64,000 nt of DNA from positions 250,282-314,281 of the forward strand of contig NZ_JADBGI010000004.1 of the NCBI RefSeq assembly GCF_014892575.1, read 5' to 3'. The stretch comes from Nocardiopsis coralli (GTDB taxonomy: Bacteria; Actinomycetota; Actinomycetes; Streptosporangiales; Streptosporangiaceae). Every line of letters starts with the position of its first letter. Positions within the stretch are counted from its first letter, which is position 1. Positions 25,275 through 32,881 of this stretch are shown in pieces. Below the pieces are notes generated by a model that did not search any database, was not told the origin of the DNA, and was given only the letters and a program-made list of their open reading frames with translations. Made by a program: the position numbers and the translations under genes.

Positions 25275-25677
25275 CCCCGGCTCTTCACCGCGGAAACCCC
25301 TTACGGTACGGTCATAAAAAGACACATACAGTATCTCTGTGCAGCGTATACCTGATTGTTACCCAGAGTCGCCTAAACTGGCCAGTGGTGTAAATCACGA
25401 TCGGGCGCCTTGTGGGATCGACAACCACGGCTGTAGGTCGGCGTACGGATTTTGTCCCGGTTAAACCTGTTATTTCCCGGTGACAAACCGCCTGAACTGT
25501 GCGTTCACATCTCGGTAAGGTAGCGCTCCGACGTGAACCGGGTAGCGGGTCCCGCCTTCGAAGGGCGCGCACAGGGGGCTCTGCGCAGGCCTGCTGCCCT
25601 CGGGATCCGCGGGTCGAACGCGGGGTGGAGACACCTCATGCGTGCCTCGCGGCCGGGACAGCCCCATAGAGGAGACC
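25275..25677. other. 403-base AT-richer leader/promoter region of the osmoprotectant operon
   Basis: This gap is markedly less GC-rich than its flanks, especially 25310-25530, and no ORF is convincing. It must contain the promoter of the betaine operon and may hold operator sites. TGTTACC at 25357-25363 resembles a half-site of the osmotic regulator MtrA, but a single half-site is weak evidence. I looked for a c-di-AMP (ydaO) riboswitch and did not find its conserved core. GAGGAG just before 25678 is the ribosome binding site. Confidence 0.5.
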
Positions 25678-26700
25678 GTGCCAGCAGTACGCGCAGACAA
25701 CCTGTACAAGGTGTTCGGGAAGCAGTCGAGGACGGCCGTCGAGCGGCTCTCCGACGGCAGCCACCGTGACACCATCGCCGACCTCGACGTGACTGCAGCC
25801 GTCATCGACGTGTCCTTCGAGGTCGAACCCGGCGAGATCTTCGTCGTCATGGGCCTGTCCGGGTCGGGGAAGTCCACCCTGATCCGGATGCTCAACGGCC
25901 TCCTGGAGCCCACCGCGGGCACCGTGGAGGTCGACGGCGTCGACATCACCGCCCTGAGCAAGAAGCACCTGCTGAACCTGCGGGGCGAGAAGATCAGCAT
26001 GGTCTTCCAGCACTTCGCCCTGCTCCCGCACCGCACGGTGCTGGAGAACGCCGCCTACGGCCTGGAACTGCGCGGCCTCCCCAAGGAGGAGCGCGACGCC
26101 AAGGCGATGCAGAACCTCGAGATGGTCGGCCTGGAGGGCTGGGAGCACAAGTTCCCGCACCAGCTGTCCGGCGGTATGCAGCAGCGCGTGGGTCTGGCCC
26201 GCGCCCTCGCCGCCGACACCGACATCATCCTCATGGACGAGGCCTTCAGCGCCCTCGACCCGCTGATCCGCCGGGACATGCAGACCCAGCTCCTGGAGCT
26301 GCAGAAGTCCCTCGGCAAGACGATCGTCTTCATCACGCACGACCTGAACGAGGCCATGCGCCTCGGCGACCGGATCTGCGTGCTGCGGGACGGCCGCGTC
26401 GCCCAGATCGGTACGGCCGAGGAGATCCTGAACGAGCCGGCCAACGAGTACGTGTCCCGCTTCATCGAGGACGTGGACCGCACCCGTGTGCTGACCGCCT
26501 CGTCGGCCATCGACGCCGGCGTCGCCGCGGACCCCGGCGCGCGCCAGGTCGGCGCCGCCACCCCGATCGCCGAACTGTACGAGGACATGACCACAGCTGA
26601 TCGACTCCGTGTCGTCTCCGAGGAGGGCGAGGTCCTGGGCATGGTGTCCCGTGGTTCCGTGCTCGCTGCCCTCGCCGCCGGGAAGGAGGGCCAGTCGTGA
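25678..26700 (+). CDS. proV: Glycine betaine/proline-type ABC transporter ATP-binding protein
   Basis: This 340-residue ATPase of the ProV/OpuAA group has Walker A GLSGSGKST, the signature LSGGMQQRVGLARALA and Walker B IILMDEAFSALDP. IVFITHDLNEAMRLGDR is typical of osmoprotectant importers. A C-terminal extension from ~265 (TPIAELYEDMTTADRLRVV...GMVSRGSVLAALA) looks like a single, short CBS domain; OpuA-type CBS modules sense ionic strength. GTG start chosen because GAGGAG precedes it. The stop overlaps the permease GTG (GTGA). It is the first gene of a five-gene operon. Confidence 0.92.
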   Translation: MPAVRADNLYKVFGKQSRTAVERLSDGSHRDTIADLDVTAAVIDVSFEVEPGEIFVVMGLSGSGKSTLIRMLNGLLEPTAGTVEVDGVDITALSKKHLLNLRGEKISMVFQHFALLPHRTVLENAAYGLELRGLPKEERDAKAMQNLEMVGLEGWEHKFPHQLSGGMQQRVGLARALAADTDIILMDEAFSALDPLIRRDMQTQLLELQKSLGKTIVFITHDLNEAMRLGDRICVLRDGRVAQIGTAEEILNEPANEYVSRFIEDVDRTRVLTASSAIDAGVAADPGARQVGAATPIAELYEDMTTADRLRVVSEEGEVLGMVSRGSVLAALAAGKEGQS

Positions 26701-27926
26701 ATCAGGTCGACTTCCCTCCGGAGATCCCGATCGGCTCCTGGTTCGAGGCCGGTAACGAGTGGCTCAAGGCCAACTTCGGGATCGTCTTCGACGCCATCGG
26801 CGCGTTCGTGCGCTGGGCCGTCGAAGTACTGTCCGGTTTCTTCATGGAACCGGGCGCCGGGCAGCTCGCCTTCATCGCCGCGGTGCTCATCGCCGCACCG
26901 CTGGTCCGCACCGCCAAGCGCCTTCCGCTGGCGATCGTGGTCGGCGTGGTCTCGTTGCTCTACATCCTGCAGGCAGGGGCAGAGTTCGGGAACACGATCA
27001 TCAACAACATGCCGCCCTTCCTGTTCCTGTGGGCGGTCGATCTCTTCGACACCGGCGTCGTGGACGCCTACTTCTGCATCTCGCTGGTGTTCCTGGTCGC
27101 GGTGACCGTGCTGGGTGCCATGGACAAGGGCGCCCGCATCCGCACCGCCGTGATCGCCGGCGGCTGGCTGGTGGCGCTCCTGCTCGGCTGGCTCGTCCTG
27201 CCGATGGTCGTCACCGACCCGATGTCGCTGCTGATGATCCTGCTGCTCAGCCTCCTCGCCCTTGCGGTGGCCGGCTGGCGCATGGGCCTGTTCGCGCTCC
27301 TGACGCTGACCCTGGTCGCCTCGGTCGGCCAGTGGGACAACGCGATGGACACCCTCGGGCTCGTCCTGGTGGCCGCGGCGATCGCCGTCGTCATCGCGAT
27401 CCCGATCGGTGTCGTGGCGGCCTACAACGACACCGTCAGCAAGATCGTCAAGCCGGTCCTGGACCTCATGCAGACCCTGCCGGCGTTCGTGTACCTGATC
27501 CCCGCGATCTTCTTCTTCTCCATCGGCGCGGTTCCCGGCGTCGTCGCGACCATCGTCTTCTCGATGCCTCCCGGCGTGCGCCTCACGGAGCTGGGCATCC
27601 GCCAGATCGACAAGGAGCTGGTCGAGGCGGGTGAGGCCTTCGGTGCCTCCAACCGCAAGATCCTCACCGGCATCCAGCTCCCGCTGGCCCTCCCGACCAT
27701 CATGGCCGGTGTCAACCAGGTCATCATGCTCGGCCTGTCCATGGTCGTCATCGCCGGCATGGTCGGCGCCGGCGGTCTGGGCAGCGACGTCTATCAGGGC
27801 ATCACCCGCAACGACGGTGCCCTCGGCTTCGAGGCGGGTATCGCAGTGGTGATCCTGGCGATCTTCCTGGACCGCCTGACCGTGGCAGTGACCAAGAACG
27901 GGCCGCAGTCGCGGTCCGGAGCCTGA
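26697..27926 (+). CDS. proW: Glycine betaine/proline-type ABC transporter permease
   Basis: This is a 409-residue membrane protein. A ~220-residue N-terminal part with extra helices (ProW-like amphipathic and membrane segments) precedes the core binding-protein-dependent permease domain from ~220. That domain contains LMQTLPAFVYLIPAIFFFSIG and the coupling-helix (EAA) region RQIDKELVEAGEAFGAS...RKILTGIQLPLALPTIM. GTG overlaps the ATPase stop. A single permease gene implies a homodimeric channel. The three binding-protein genes downstream presumably all feed it. Confidence 0.9.
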   Translation: MNQVDFPPEIPIGSWFEAGNEWLKANFGIVFDAIGAFVRWAVEVLSGFFMEPGAGQLAFIAAVLIAAPLVRTAKRLPLAIVVGVVSLLYILQAGAEFGNTIINNMPPFLFLWAVDLFDTGVVDAYFCISLVFLVAVTVLGAMDKGARIRTAVIAGGWLVALLLGWLVLPMVVTDPMSLLMILLLSLLALAVAGWRMGLFALLTLTLVASVGQWDNAMDTLGLVLVAAAIAVVIAIPIGVVAAYNDTVSKIVKPVLDLMQTLPAFVYLIPAIFFFSIGAVPGVVATIVFSMPPGVRLTELGIRQIDKELVEAGEAFGASNRKILTGIQLPLALPTIMAGVNQVIMLGLSMVVIAGMVGAGGLGSDVYQGITRNDGALGFEAGIAVVILAIFLDRLTVAVTKNGPQSRSGA

Positions 27927-27978
27927 CCCACCCCGCCAAGCCCCGCACAACCGAATTCCCCGAGGGAAGGATTCCCTG

Positions 27979-28911
27979 ATGTACAGCCGTAAGCGCATGA
28001 CCGGGCTGGCCGCGGCCGGCATGGCAGGTGCCCTGATGCTCTCCGCGTGTGGCGGTGACGGACAGGACCTGACCGGTGACGACAACGGCGCCGCCGAGGA
28101 CGCCCAGTCCATCGACATCGCGCTGATCGCCTGGGAGGAGGCCATCGCGGTCACCGCCATGTGGGAGGTGATCCTGGAGGAGAAGGGTTACGACGTCAAC
28201 GTCACCGAGGTCGACGTGGCCCCCGCTTACCAGGGTCTCGCCCAGGGCGACATGGACCTCTACCTCGACACCTGGCTCCCCGTCACCCACGAGGAGTACT
28301 GGGACGACTACGGCGACCAGCTCGAGGACCTCGGCGTCTGGTACGACAACGCGGTCCTGACGCTGACGGTCCCCGAGTACATGGAGGACATCAACGAGAT
28401 CCCGGACCTGGTCGACCACGCGGACGAGCTCGACAACCGCATCGTCGGTATCGACCCGGGCGCCGGTCTGACCCGTGTGACCGAGGAAGACGCCATGCCG
28501 GGTTACGGCCTGGACGACGACTTCGAGCTGGTCACCTCCTCCGGTGCCGCGATGCAGGCCGAGCTGGCCGCCGCGGTCGCCGACGAGGAGCCCATCGTGG
28601 TGACCCTGTGGCGTCCGCACCCGGCCTACGCCGAGCACGACCTCAAGGACCTCGAGGACCCCGAGGGCCTCATGGGCGAGGCCGAGGAGATCCACGCCCT
28701 GGGCCGTGACGGCTTCGCCGAGGAGTTCCCGTCCCTGTCCGGCTGGATCGAGGGCTGGGAGATGAGCGACGACGAGCTGGCCGAGCTCGAGGTGCTCACC
28801 CTCGACGAGTACGAGGACGACCCGCAGGAGGGCGCTCGCGTCTGGCTGCAGGACAACCAGGAATTCCTGGACCGCACCCTGGGCGAGGACGCCGAGGGCC
28901 TGGAGTTCTGA
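27979..28911 (+). CDS. Glycine betaine-type substrate-binding lipoprotein 1 (OpuAC family)
   Basis: This 310-residue lipoprotein (lipobox LSAC, Cys24) has an acidic linker and a two-lobed class II binding protein. Trp52 (LIAWEEA), Trp99 (TWLPVTHEEYW) and Trp211 (VTLWRPH) are positioned like the aromatic cage residues that hold quaternary ammonium in OpuAC/ProX proteins. The assignment of individual residues to the cage is inferred. The C-terminus ends TLGEDAEGLEF, shared with the next two gene products. It lies 52 bases after the permease gene and is followed by a hairpin at 28940, which may set its higher expression. Confidence 0.9.
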   Translation: MYSRKRMTGLAAAGMAGALMLSACGGDGQDLTGDDNGAAEDAQSIDIALIAWEEAIAVTAMWEVILEEKGYDVNVTEVDVAPAYQGLAQGDMDLYLDTWLPVTHEEYWDDYGDQLEDLGVWYDNAVLTLTVPEYMEDINEIPDLVDHADELDNRIVGIDPGAGLTRVTEEDAMPGYGLDDDFELVTSSGAAMQAELAAAVADEEPIVVTLWRPHPAYAEHDLKDLEDPEGLMGEAEEIHALGRDGFAEEFPSLSGWIEGWEMSDDELAELEVLTLDEYEDDPQEGARVWLQDNQEFLDRTLGEDAEGLEF

Positions 28912-28939
28912 TCCCGGTACCGCGCCGTATCTGATGCCC

Positions 28940-28980
28940 GACCCGGTTCCCCCGCGCCAGAGGCCGTGGGGAGCCGGGTC
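28940..28980 (+). terminator. Attenuator-like hairpin between binding-protein genes 1 and 2
   Basis: GACCCGGTTCCCC (28940-28952) pairs with GGGGAGCCGGGTC (28968-28980), 13 pairs with one G-U, loop 15. It is in the 152-base gap between two otherwise co-directional paralogues. It could be a partial terminator or an mRNA-stabilising element. Confidence 0.6.
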
Positions 28981-29063
28981 GTCGTGTGTCAGTCCCCATT
29001 CCCCACACCCCCCGGCCCCCCATGCCCCCCGTGATCCTGTCCCCTGATGTGAAGGAACCCCGG

Positions 29064-29996
29064 ATGTACAGCCGTAAGCGCATGACCGGGCCGGTCGCGG
29101 CCGGCGTGGCAGGTGCCCTGATGCTCTCCGCGTGCGGCGGTGACGGCCAGGACCTCACCGGCGGCGAGGACGGTGGCGGCGAGGACACGCAGTCCATCGA
29201 GATCGCGCTCGTGCCCTGGGAGGACGGGATCGCGGTCACCGCGCTGTGGGAGGCCGTCCTGGAGGAGAAGGGCTACGACGTCGAGGTAACCGAGGTCGAC
29301 ATCGCCCCCGCGTTCCAGGGCCTGGCCAACGGCGACGTCGACCTGTTCCTCGGCATGTCCTACCCGCTCACGCACGAGGAGTACTGGGAGGACTACGGGG
29401 ACGACCTGGAGAACCTCGGGCCCTGGTACGACAACGCCTCCCGCGTCCTGGCCGTGCCGGAGTACGTCGACGAGGTCGACTCCATCCCCGACCTGGTCGA
29501 CCACCCCGAGCTGTTCGACAACCAGATCGTGGGCATCGACCCGGGCGCCGGCCAGACCCGGCTGATGGAGGAAGAGGTCATCCCGGGTTACGGCCTCGAC
29601 GAGGACTTCGAGCTCGTGAACTCCTCGAGCGCCGCGATGCAGGCCGAGCTGGCCGGGGCCATCGCCGAGGAGGAGCCGATCGTGGTGACCCTGTGGCACC
29701 CGCACCCGGCCTACGCCCAGCACGACCTCAAGGACCTCGAGGACCCGGACACGCTCCTGGGCGAGCCCGACGGACTCAATTCGGTCGGCCGCGAGGGCTT
29801 CGCCGAGGAGTACCCCGCCATGGCCGAGTGGCTCGGGGACATGCACATCGAGGACGACGTCTTCGCCGAACTCCAGGTGCTCACCGTGCACGAGCACGAG
29901 GACGACCCGGTCGAGGGCGCCCGCGAATGGCTCCGCGACAACCCCGACTTCCTCGAGGACACCTTGGGCGAGGACGCCGAGGGCCTGGAGTTCTGA
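29064..29996 (+). CDS. Glycine betaine-type substrate-binding lipoprotein 2 (pocket-altered paralogue)
   Basis: At 310 residues it is exactly collinear with the flanking paralogues without gaps (same lipobox LSAC and Cys24; same ending). Key differences lie in the presumed ligand pocket: position 99 is Ser and 100 Tyr (GMSYPLTHEEYW) where paralogues 1 and 3 have Trp-Leu. Position 212 is His instead of Arg (VTLWHPH), and 129-130 read Leu-Ala (RVLA) instead of Leu-Thr (LTLT). Trp52 and Trp211 remain. It therefore probably binds a different compatible solute. ATG chosen to match the paralogues, after GAAGGAA. Confidence 0.9.
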   Translation: MYSRKRMTGPVAAGVAGALMLSACGGDGQDLTGGEDGGGEDTQSIEIALVPWEDGIAVTALWEAVLEEKGYDVEVTEVDIAPAFQGLANGDVDLFLGMSYPLTHEEYWEDYGDDLENLGPWYDNASRVLAVPEYVDEVDSIPDLVDHPELFDNQIVGIDPGAGQTRLMEEEVIPGYGLDEDFELVNSSSAAMQAELAGAIAEEEPIVVTLWHPHPAYAQHDLKDLEDPDTLLGEPDGLNSVGREGFAEEYPAMAEWLGDMHIEDDVFAELQVLTVHEHEDDPVEGAREWLRDNPDFLEDTLGEDAEGLEF

Positions 29997-30052
29997 CCCG
30001 CCGTCCGGACCGAGCACCCGGACGGCCATCCCCTGATGGAAGGAACCCCACG

Positions 30053-30985
30053 ATGTACAGCCACAGACGTCTGACCGGGCTCGCGGCCGCCGGCATGAGC
30101 GGTGCCCTGCTGCTCACCGCGTGCGGCGGCGGGGCCGAGGACCTCACCGGTGAGAACGGCGAGGCGGCGGAGGACGGGCAGTCGATCGACCTGGCGATGA
30201 TCGCCTGGGACGACAGCATCGCCGTCACCTCGCTCTGGGCGGTGATCCTGGAGGAGAAGGGCTACGACGTCGACATCACCGAGCTCGACGTCGCCCCCGC
30301 GTTCCAGGGCCTGGAGAACGGCGACGTCGACGCCTACCTGGGTGTCTGGCTCCCCGTGACCCACGAGGAGTACTGGGAGGACTACGGCGAGAACCTCGAG
30401 AGCCTCGGGGTCTGGTACGACAACGCGGTCCTGACGTTGACGGTCCCCTCGTACATGGAGGACGTCAACGAGATCCCGGACCTGGTCGACCACGCCGACG
30501 AACTCGGGAACCGGATCGTGGGCATCGACCCGGGCGCGGGCCTGACCCGTGTGACCGAGGAAGAGGCGATGCCGGGCTACGAGCTGGAGGACGACTTCGA
30601 GCTCGTCACCTCCTCGGACGCCGCGATGCAGGCCGAGCTCGACGCGGCGGTCGCCGAGGAGGAGCCCATCGTCGTCACCCTGTGGCGCCCGCACTCGGCC
30701 TACGCCCAGCACGACCTGAAGGACCTCGAGGACCCCGCCGCCTACATGGGCGAGGCCGAGGACCTGCACGCGGTGGGCCGCGAGGGTTTCCGGGACGAGT
30801 ACCCGGCCCTGACCGGCTGGATCGACGAGTGGGACATGAGTGACACCGAGCTCGCCGACCTCGCCGGGCTCACCCTGGTCGAGCACGAGGGCGATCCCCA
30901 GGAAGGGGCGCGCGAGTGGCTGAGCCAGAACCCGGAGTTCCTGGAGCGCACGCTGGGCGAGGACGCCGAGGGCCTGGAGTTCTGA
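30053..30985 (+). CDS. Glycine betaine-type substrate-binding lipoprotein 3 (OpuAC family)
   Basis: This is the third 310-residue tandem copy. Lipobox LTAC with Cys24; Trp52 (MIAWDDS), Trp99 (GVWLPVTHEEYW) and Trp211 (VTLWRPH) are all kept, as in copy 1. Small changes elsewhere, such as HSAY for HPAY after the third Trp, may tune affinity. It lies 56 bases after copy 2 with its own AAGGAA ribosome binding site. A strong terminator at 31015 closes the operon. The three copies clearly arose by gene duplication within the locus. Confidence 0.9.
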   Translation: MYSHRRLTGLAAAGMSGALLLTACGGGAEDLTGENGEAAEDGQSIDLAMIAWDDSIAVTSLWAVILEEKGYDVDITELDVAPAFQGLENGDVDAYLGVWLPVTHEEYWEDYGENLESLGVWYDNAVLTLTVPSYMEDVNEIPDLVDHADELGNRIVGIDPGAGLTRVTEEEAMPGYELEDDFELVTSSDAAMQAELDAAVAEEEPIVVTLWRPHSAYAQHDLKDLEDPAAYMGEAEDLHAVGREGFRDEYPALTGWIDEWDMSDTELADLAGLTLVEHEGDPQEGAREWLSQNPEFLERTLGEDAEGLEF

Positions 30986-31014
30986 CGCTCCGTCCCAGCC
31001 CCTCCGCATGAGGA

Positions 31015-31048
31015 CGCGGGCCGCCTCCCGGGTGGGAGACGGCCCGCG
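31015..31048 (+). terminator. Terminator of the osmoprotectant operon
   Basis: CGCGGGCCG-c-CTCCC pairs with GGGAG-a-CGGCCCGCG around a GGGT loop, 14 pairs with one internal mismatch. It starts 30 bases after the last binding-protein stop. Confidence 0.8.
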
Positions 31049-31102
31049 CCGTCGTGTCTGTGCCGTTGTGTCCGCGCCGTCGTTCCAGGGGCCGGCCTCG
31101 GG

Positions 31103-31723
31103 TCAGATGCCGTAGTAGCGCCCTTGGGCGCCGCCCTCGTATCCGGGGTTGATCTGTGCACGGCGGGCGTCGCGCCGGGGCAGGGCGTAGGCGGACACGA
31201 GCCCGCCGATGAACCCGAACAGGTGGGCCTGCCAGGAGACGCCCGGGTACTGGGGCAGCACGCCCCAGATCATGGTCCCGTAGAAGAGGACGACGCAGAT
31301 CATGATGACGATGTCGACCGTCTTGCGTTCGATGACTCCGCGCAGGACCGTGTAACCGAAGTAGCCGAAGACGAGGCCGCTGGCCCCGACGGTGAGGCTG
31401 TAAGGGGTGCTGAACAGCCATACGCCCACGCCGCTGACCACGATGATGATGAGTGTGGTCAGCAGGAACCGGCCCAGTCCGCTGAAGGCGACGAGCGAGC
31501 CGAGGACCAGGAACGGCAGCGAGTTGCCGATGAGGTGTTCCAGGTTCCCGTGCATGAACGGCGCCGTGAAAACGGTCCAGGGTGAGTCGAGGTCCCAGGC
31601 GCGCAGGCCGAAGGCGCGGTCGAGGTGACCGAACATCAGGAAGCTGTCGATCAGCTCGAACACCCACATGGCCGCGAGCATGCCGGCCACGGTCAGGATG
31701 GCGGTGATTCTGGACTCCTTCAC
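31103..31723 (-). CDS. Rhomboid family intramembrane serine protease
   Basis: This 206-residue membrane protein has six predicted helices. The catalytic motif GASGLVFGYFGY supplies the Ser, and the His is in SWQAHLFGFIGG in the last helix, the standard rhomboid dyad. The loop-1 region PFMHGNLEHLIGNSLPFLVLG fits the conserved HxxxN block. The C-terminal tail is basic then Gly/Tyr rich and cytoplasmic. It cleaves single-span membrane proteins; the substrate is unknown. It is monocistronic. Confidence 0.9.
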   Translation of the reverse strand: MKESRITAILTVAGMLAAMWVFELIDSFLMFGHLDRAFGLRAWDLDSPWTVFTAPFMHGNLEHLIGNSLPFLVLGSLVAFSGLGRFLLTTLIIIVVSGVGVWLFSTPYSLTVGASGLVFGYFGYTVLRGVIERKTVDIVIMICVVLFYGTMIWGVLPQYPGVSWQAHLFGFIGGLVSAYALPRRDARRAQINPGYEGGAQGRYYGI

Positions 31724-31862
31724 GCCATCGAGGGTAGAACACGCGACTCGGGTCGAGCATGCGCATGGGGTGTGTGTGGCGCAATGGGCTGATGTGTTGT
31801 GGAAAACCCGAGATGGACGTTTTGTCCGGGCGGTCCCGGCCGAGCGCGGCCTCGGGCCGGCG

Positions 31863-32339
31863 TCAGCCCCGCGTGAGGGAGCGGTCGCGCGGCGGGATCC
31901 CGGCGGCGGCCATGAACATCTCGACCCGGGCCGGGTCGGTCATGCCGGTGAGCGGCAGGTAAGAGCGGGCGGTGCGCCGGTTGCGCAGCGACGGGAAACG
32001 CATGGGGCGCCCGGTGGTGTCGCACAGGCCGAGAGAGCGGATGCGCCCGGGGAGCACGTGGTAGGAGCCGATCTGCTCGGGGTCCAGGCTGACGGTGTAC
32101 CGGCCGAGCGTGTAGCGGAACTCCTGCTCGTCGAACTCGAGCACGGGCGCGTGGATGCGGTGGCCGTGCACGGCCAGGGCGGTGCCGGCGGCCGCGAGGA
32201 GGACGGCGAGCACGAGGTTCGCCCAGTGCGCGGGGTCGACCAGGACCGTGATCACCGCGAGCACGAGCATGGTGTAACCGGACCACAGCTCCACGTGTTT
32301 GCGGCCGACAGGGCAGACCATGCGGACTGTCTCGGGCAC
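31863..32339 (-). CDS. Uncharacterised two-helix membrane protein with PH-like region
   Basis: This is a 158-residue protein I do not recognise firmly. A short N-terminus with MVCPVGRKHVELW is followed by two adjacent hydrophobic segments (residues ~18-60). The ~95-residue soluble C-terminal part (VLEFDEQEFRYTLGRYTVSLDPEQIGSYHV...) has the alternating strand pattern of bacterial PH-like domains. GTG start chosen after GAGAGAGG; ATG at 32321 is an alternative. No operon partner is evident: the rhomboid gene is 140 bases downstream on the same strand. Confidence 0.55.
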   Translation of the reverse strand: MPETVRMVCPVGRKHVELWSGYTMLVLAVITVLVDPAHWANLVLAVLLAAAGTALAVHGHRIHAPVLEFDEQEFRYTLGRYTVSLDPEQIGSYHVLPGRIRSLGLCDTTGRPMRFPSLRNRRTARSYLPLTGMTDPARVEMFMAAAGIPPRDRSLTRG

Positions 32340-32881
32340 GACACAAGCCTCTCTCGGTGGGGCGCTGAGCGGGGGCGGCAGCGGGGGTCCTGGCGCGATC
32401 CTATCGGCTCGGGCGGTAGGGCATCCCGGGTTTCGGACATCCCGGGCGCTCGATTGCGGTCTCCCGTGACGGTGTTCCTCGTGTGAATGAATGATCCTTA
32501 TGCGTCGTATGTCTGGATTTCTCTGCGTCACCATTCGGCGTTGTTCTGTGAGAAAAGGCCGGTCGAGAAAAAGTCAGCACTGTTGACACAAGGGCGTGGA
32601 GAAGGGTTTTCCCGAGTTGGCCGAATCCGGTCGCGAGTGGTGGTCGATTCCCTGGTGGCCTGCGCAAACGCGGTTGTGACCGGCGGGTTAAGGGCGTGTG
32701 TCGGCGTGAGTGCGCCGAGAACCGCGGACGGGTTGCGGATGGGTCACGAATCCGGCATTGGGGCTATACAGACATTTCGCTGAATGGTGTTGTATGCGAC
32801 TAATCGCCTAAGTTCGGCGGGGTGTGCGAAGAGTGCCCTCGCCGCGAGCACGGCTCGTTTCACGGATCAAGGGTGTCTCCA
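32340..32881. other. 542-base AT-richer intergenic region upstream of the peptide ABC operon
   Basis: Base composition drops visibly between 32480 and 32830. Open frames here (e.g. 32487-32783) lack actinomycete third-position bias and a ribosome binding site, so I see no gene. It must carry the promoters of the leftward small membrane protein and the rightward peptide-transporter operon. I could not define hexamers with confidence. Confidence 0.5.

Noticed and set aside
25275..25677. c-di-AMP (ydaO-type) riboswitch before the betaine operon
   Set aside because: CGCCTAAACTGG at 25370 looked like a start of the motif, but the other conserved segments and the closing helix are missing.
32487..32783. 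A 98-residue ORF in the AT-richer gap
   Set aside because: Low third-position GC, no ribosome binding site and no recognisable domain; treated as intergenic.
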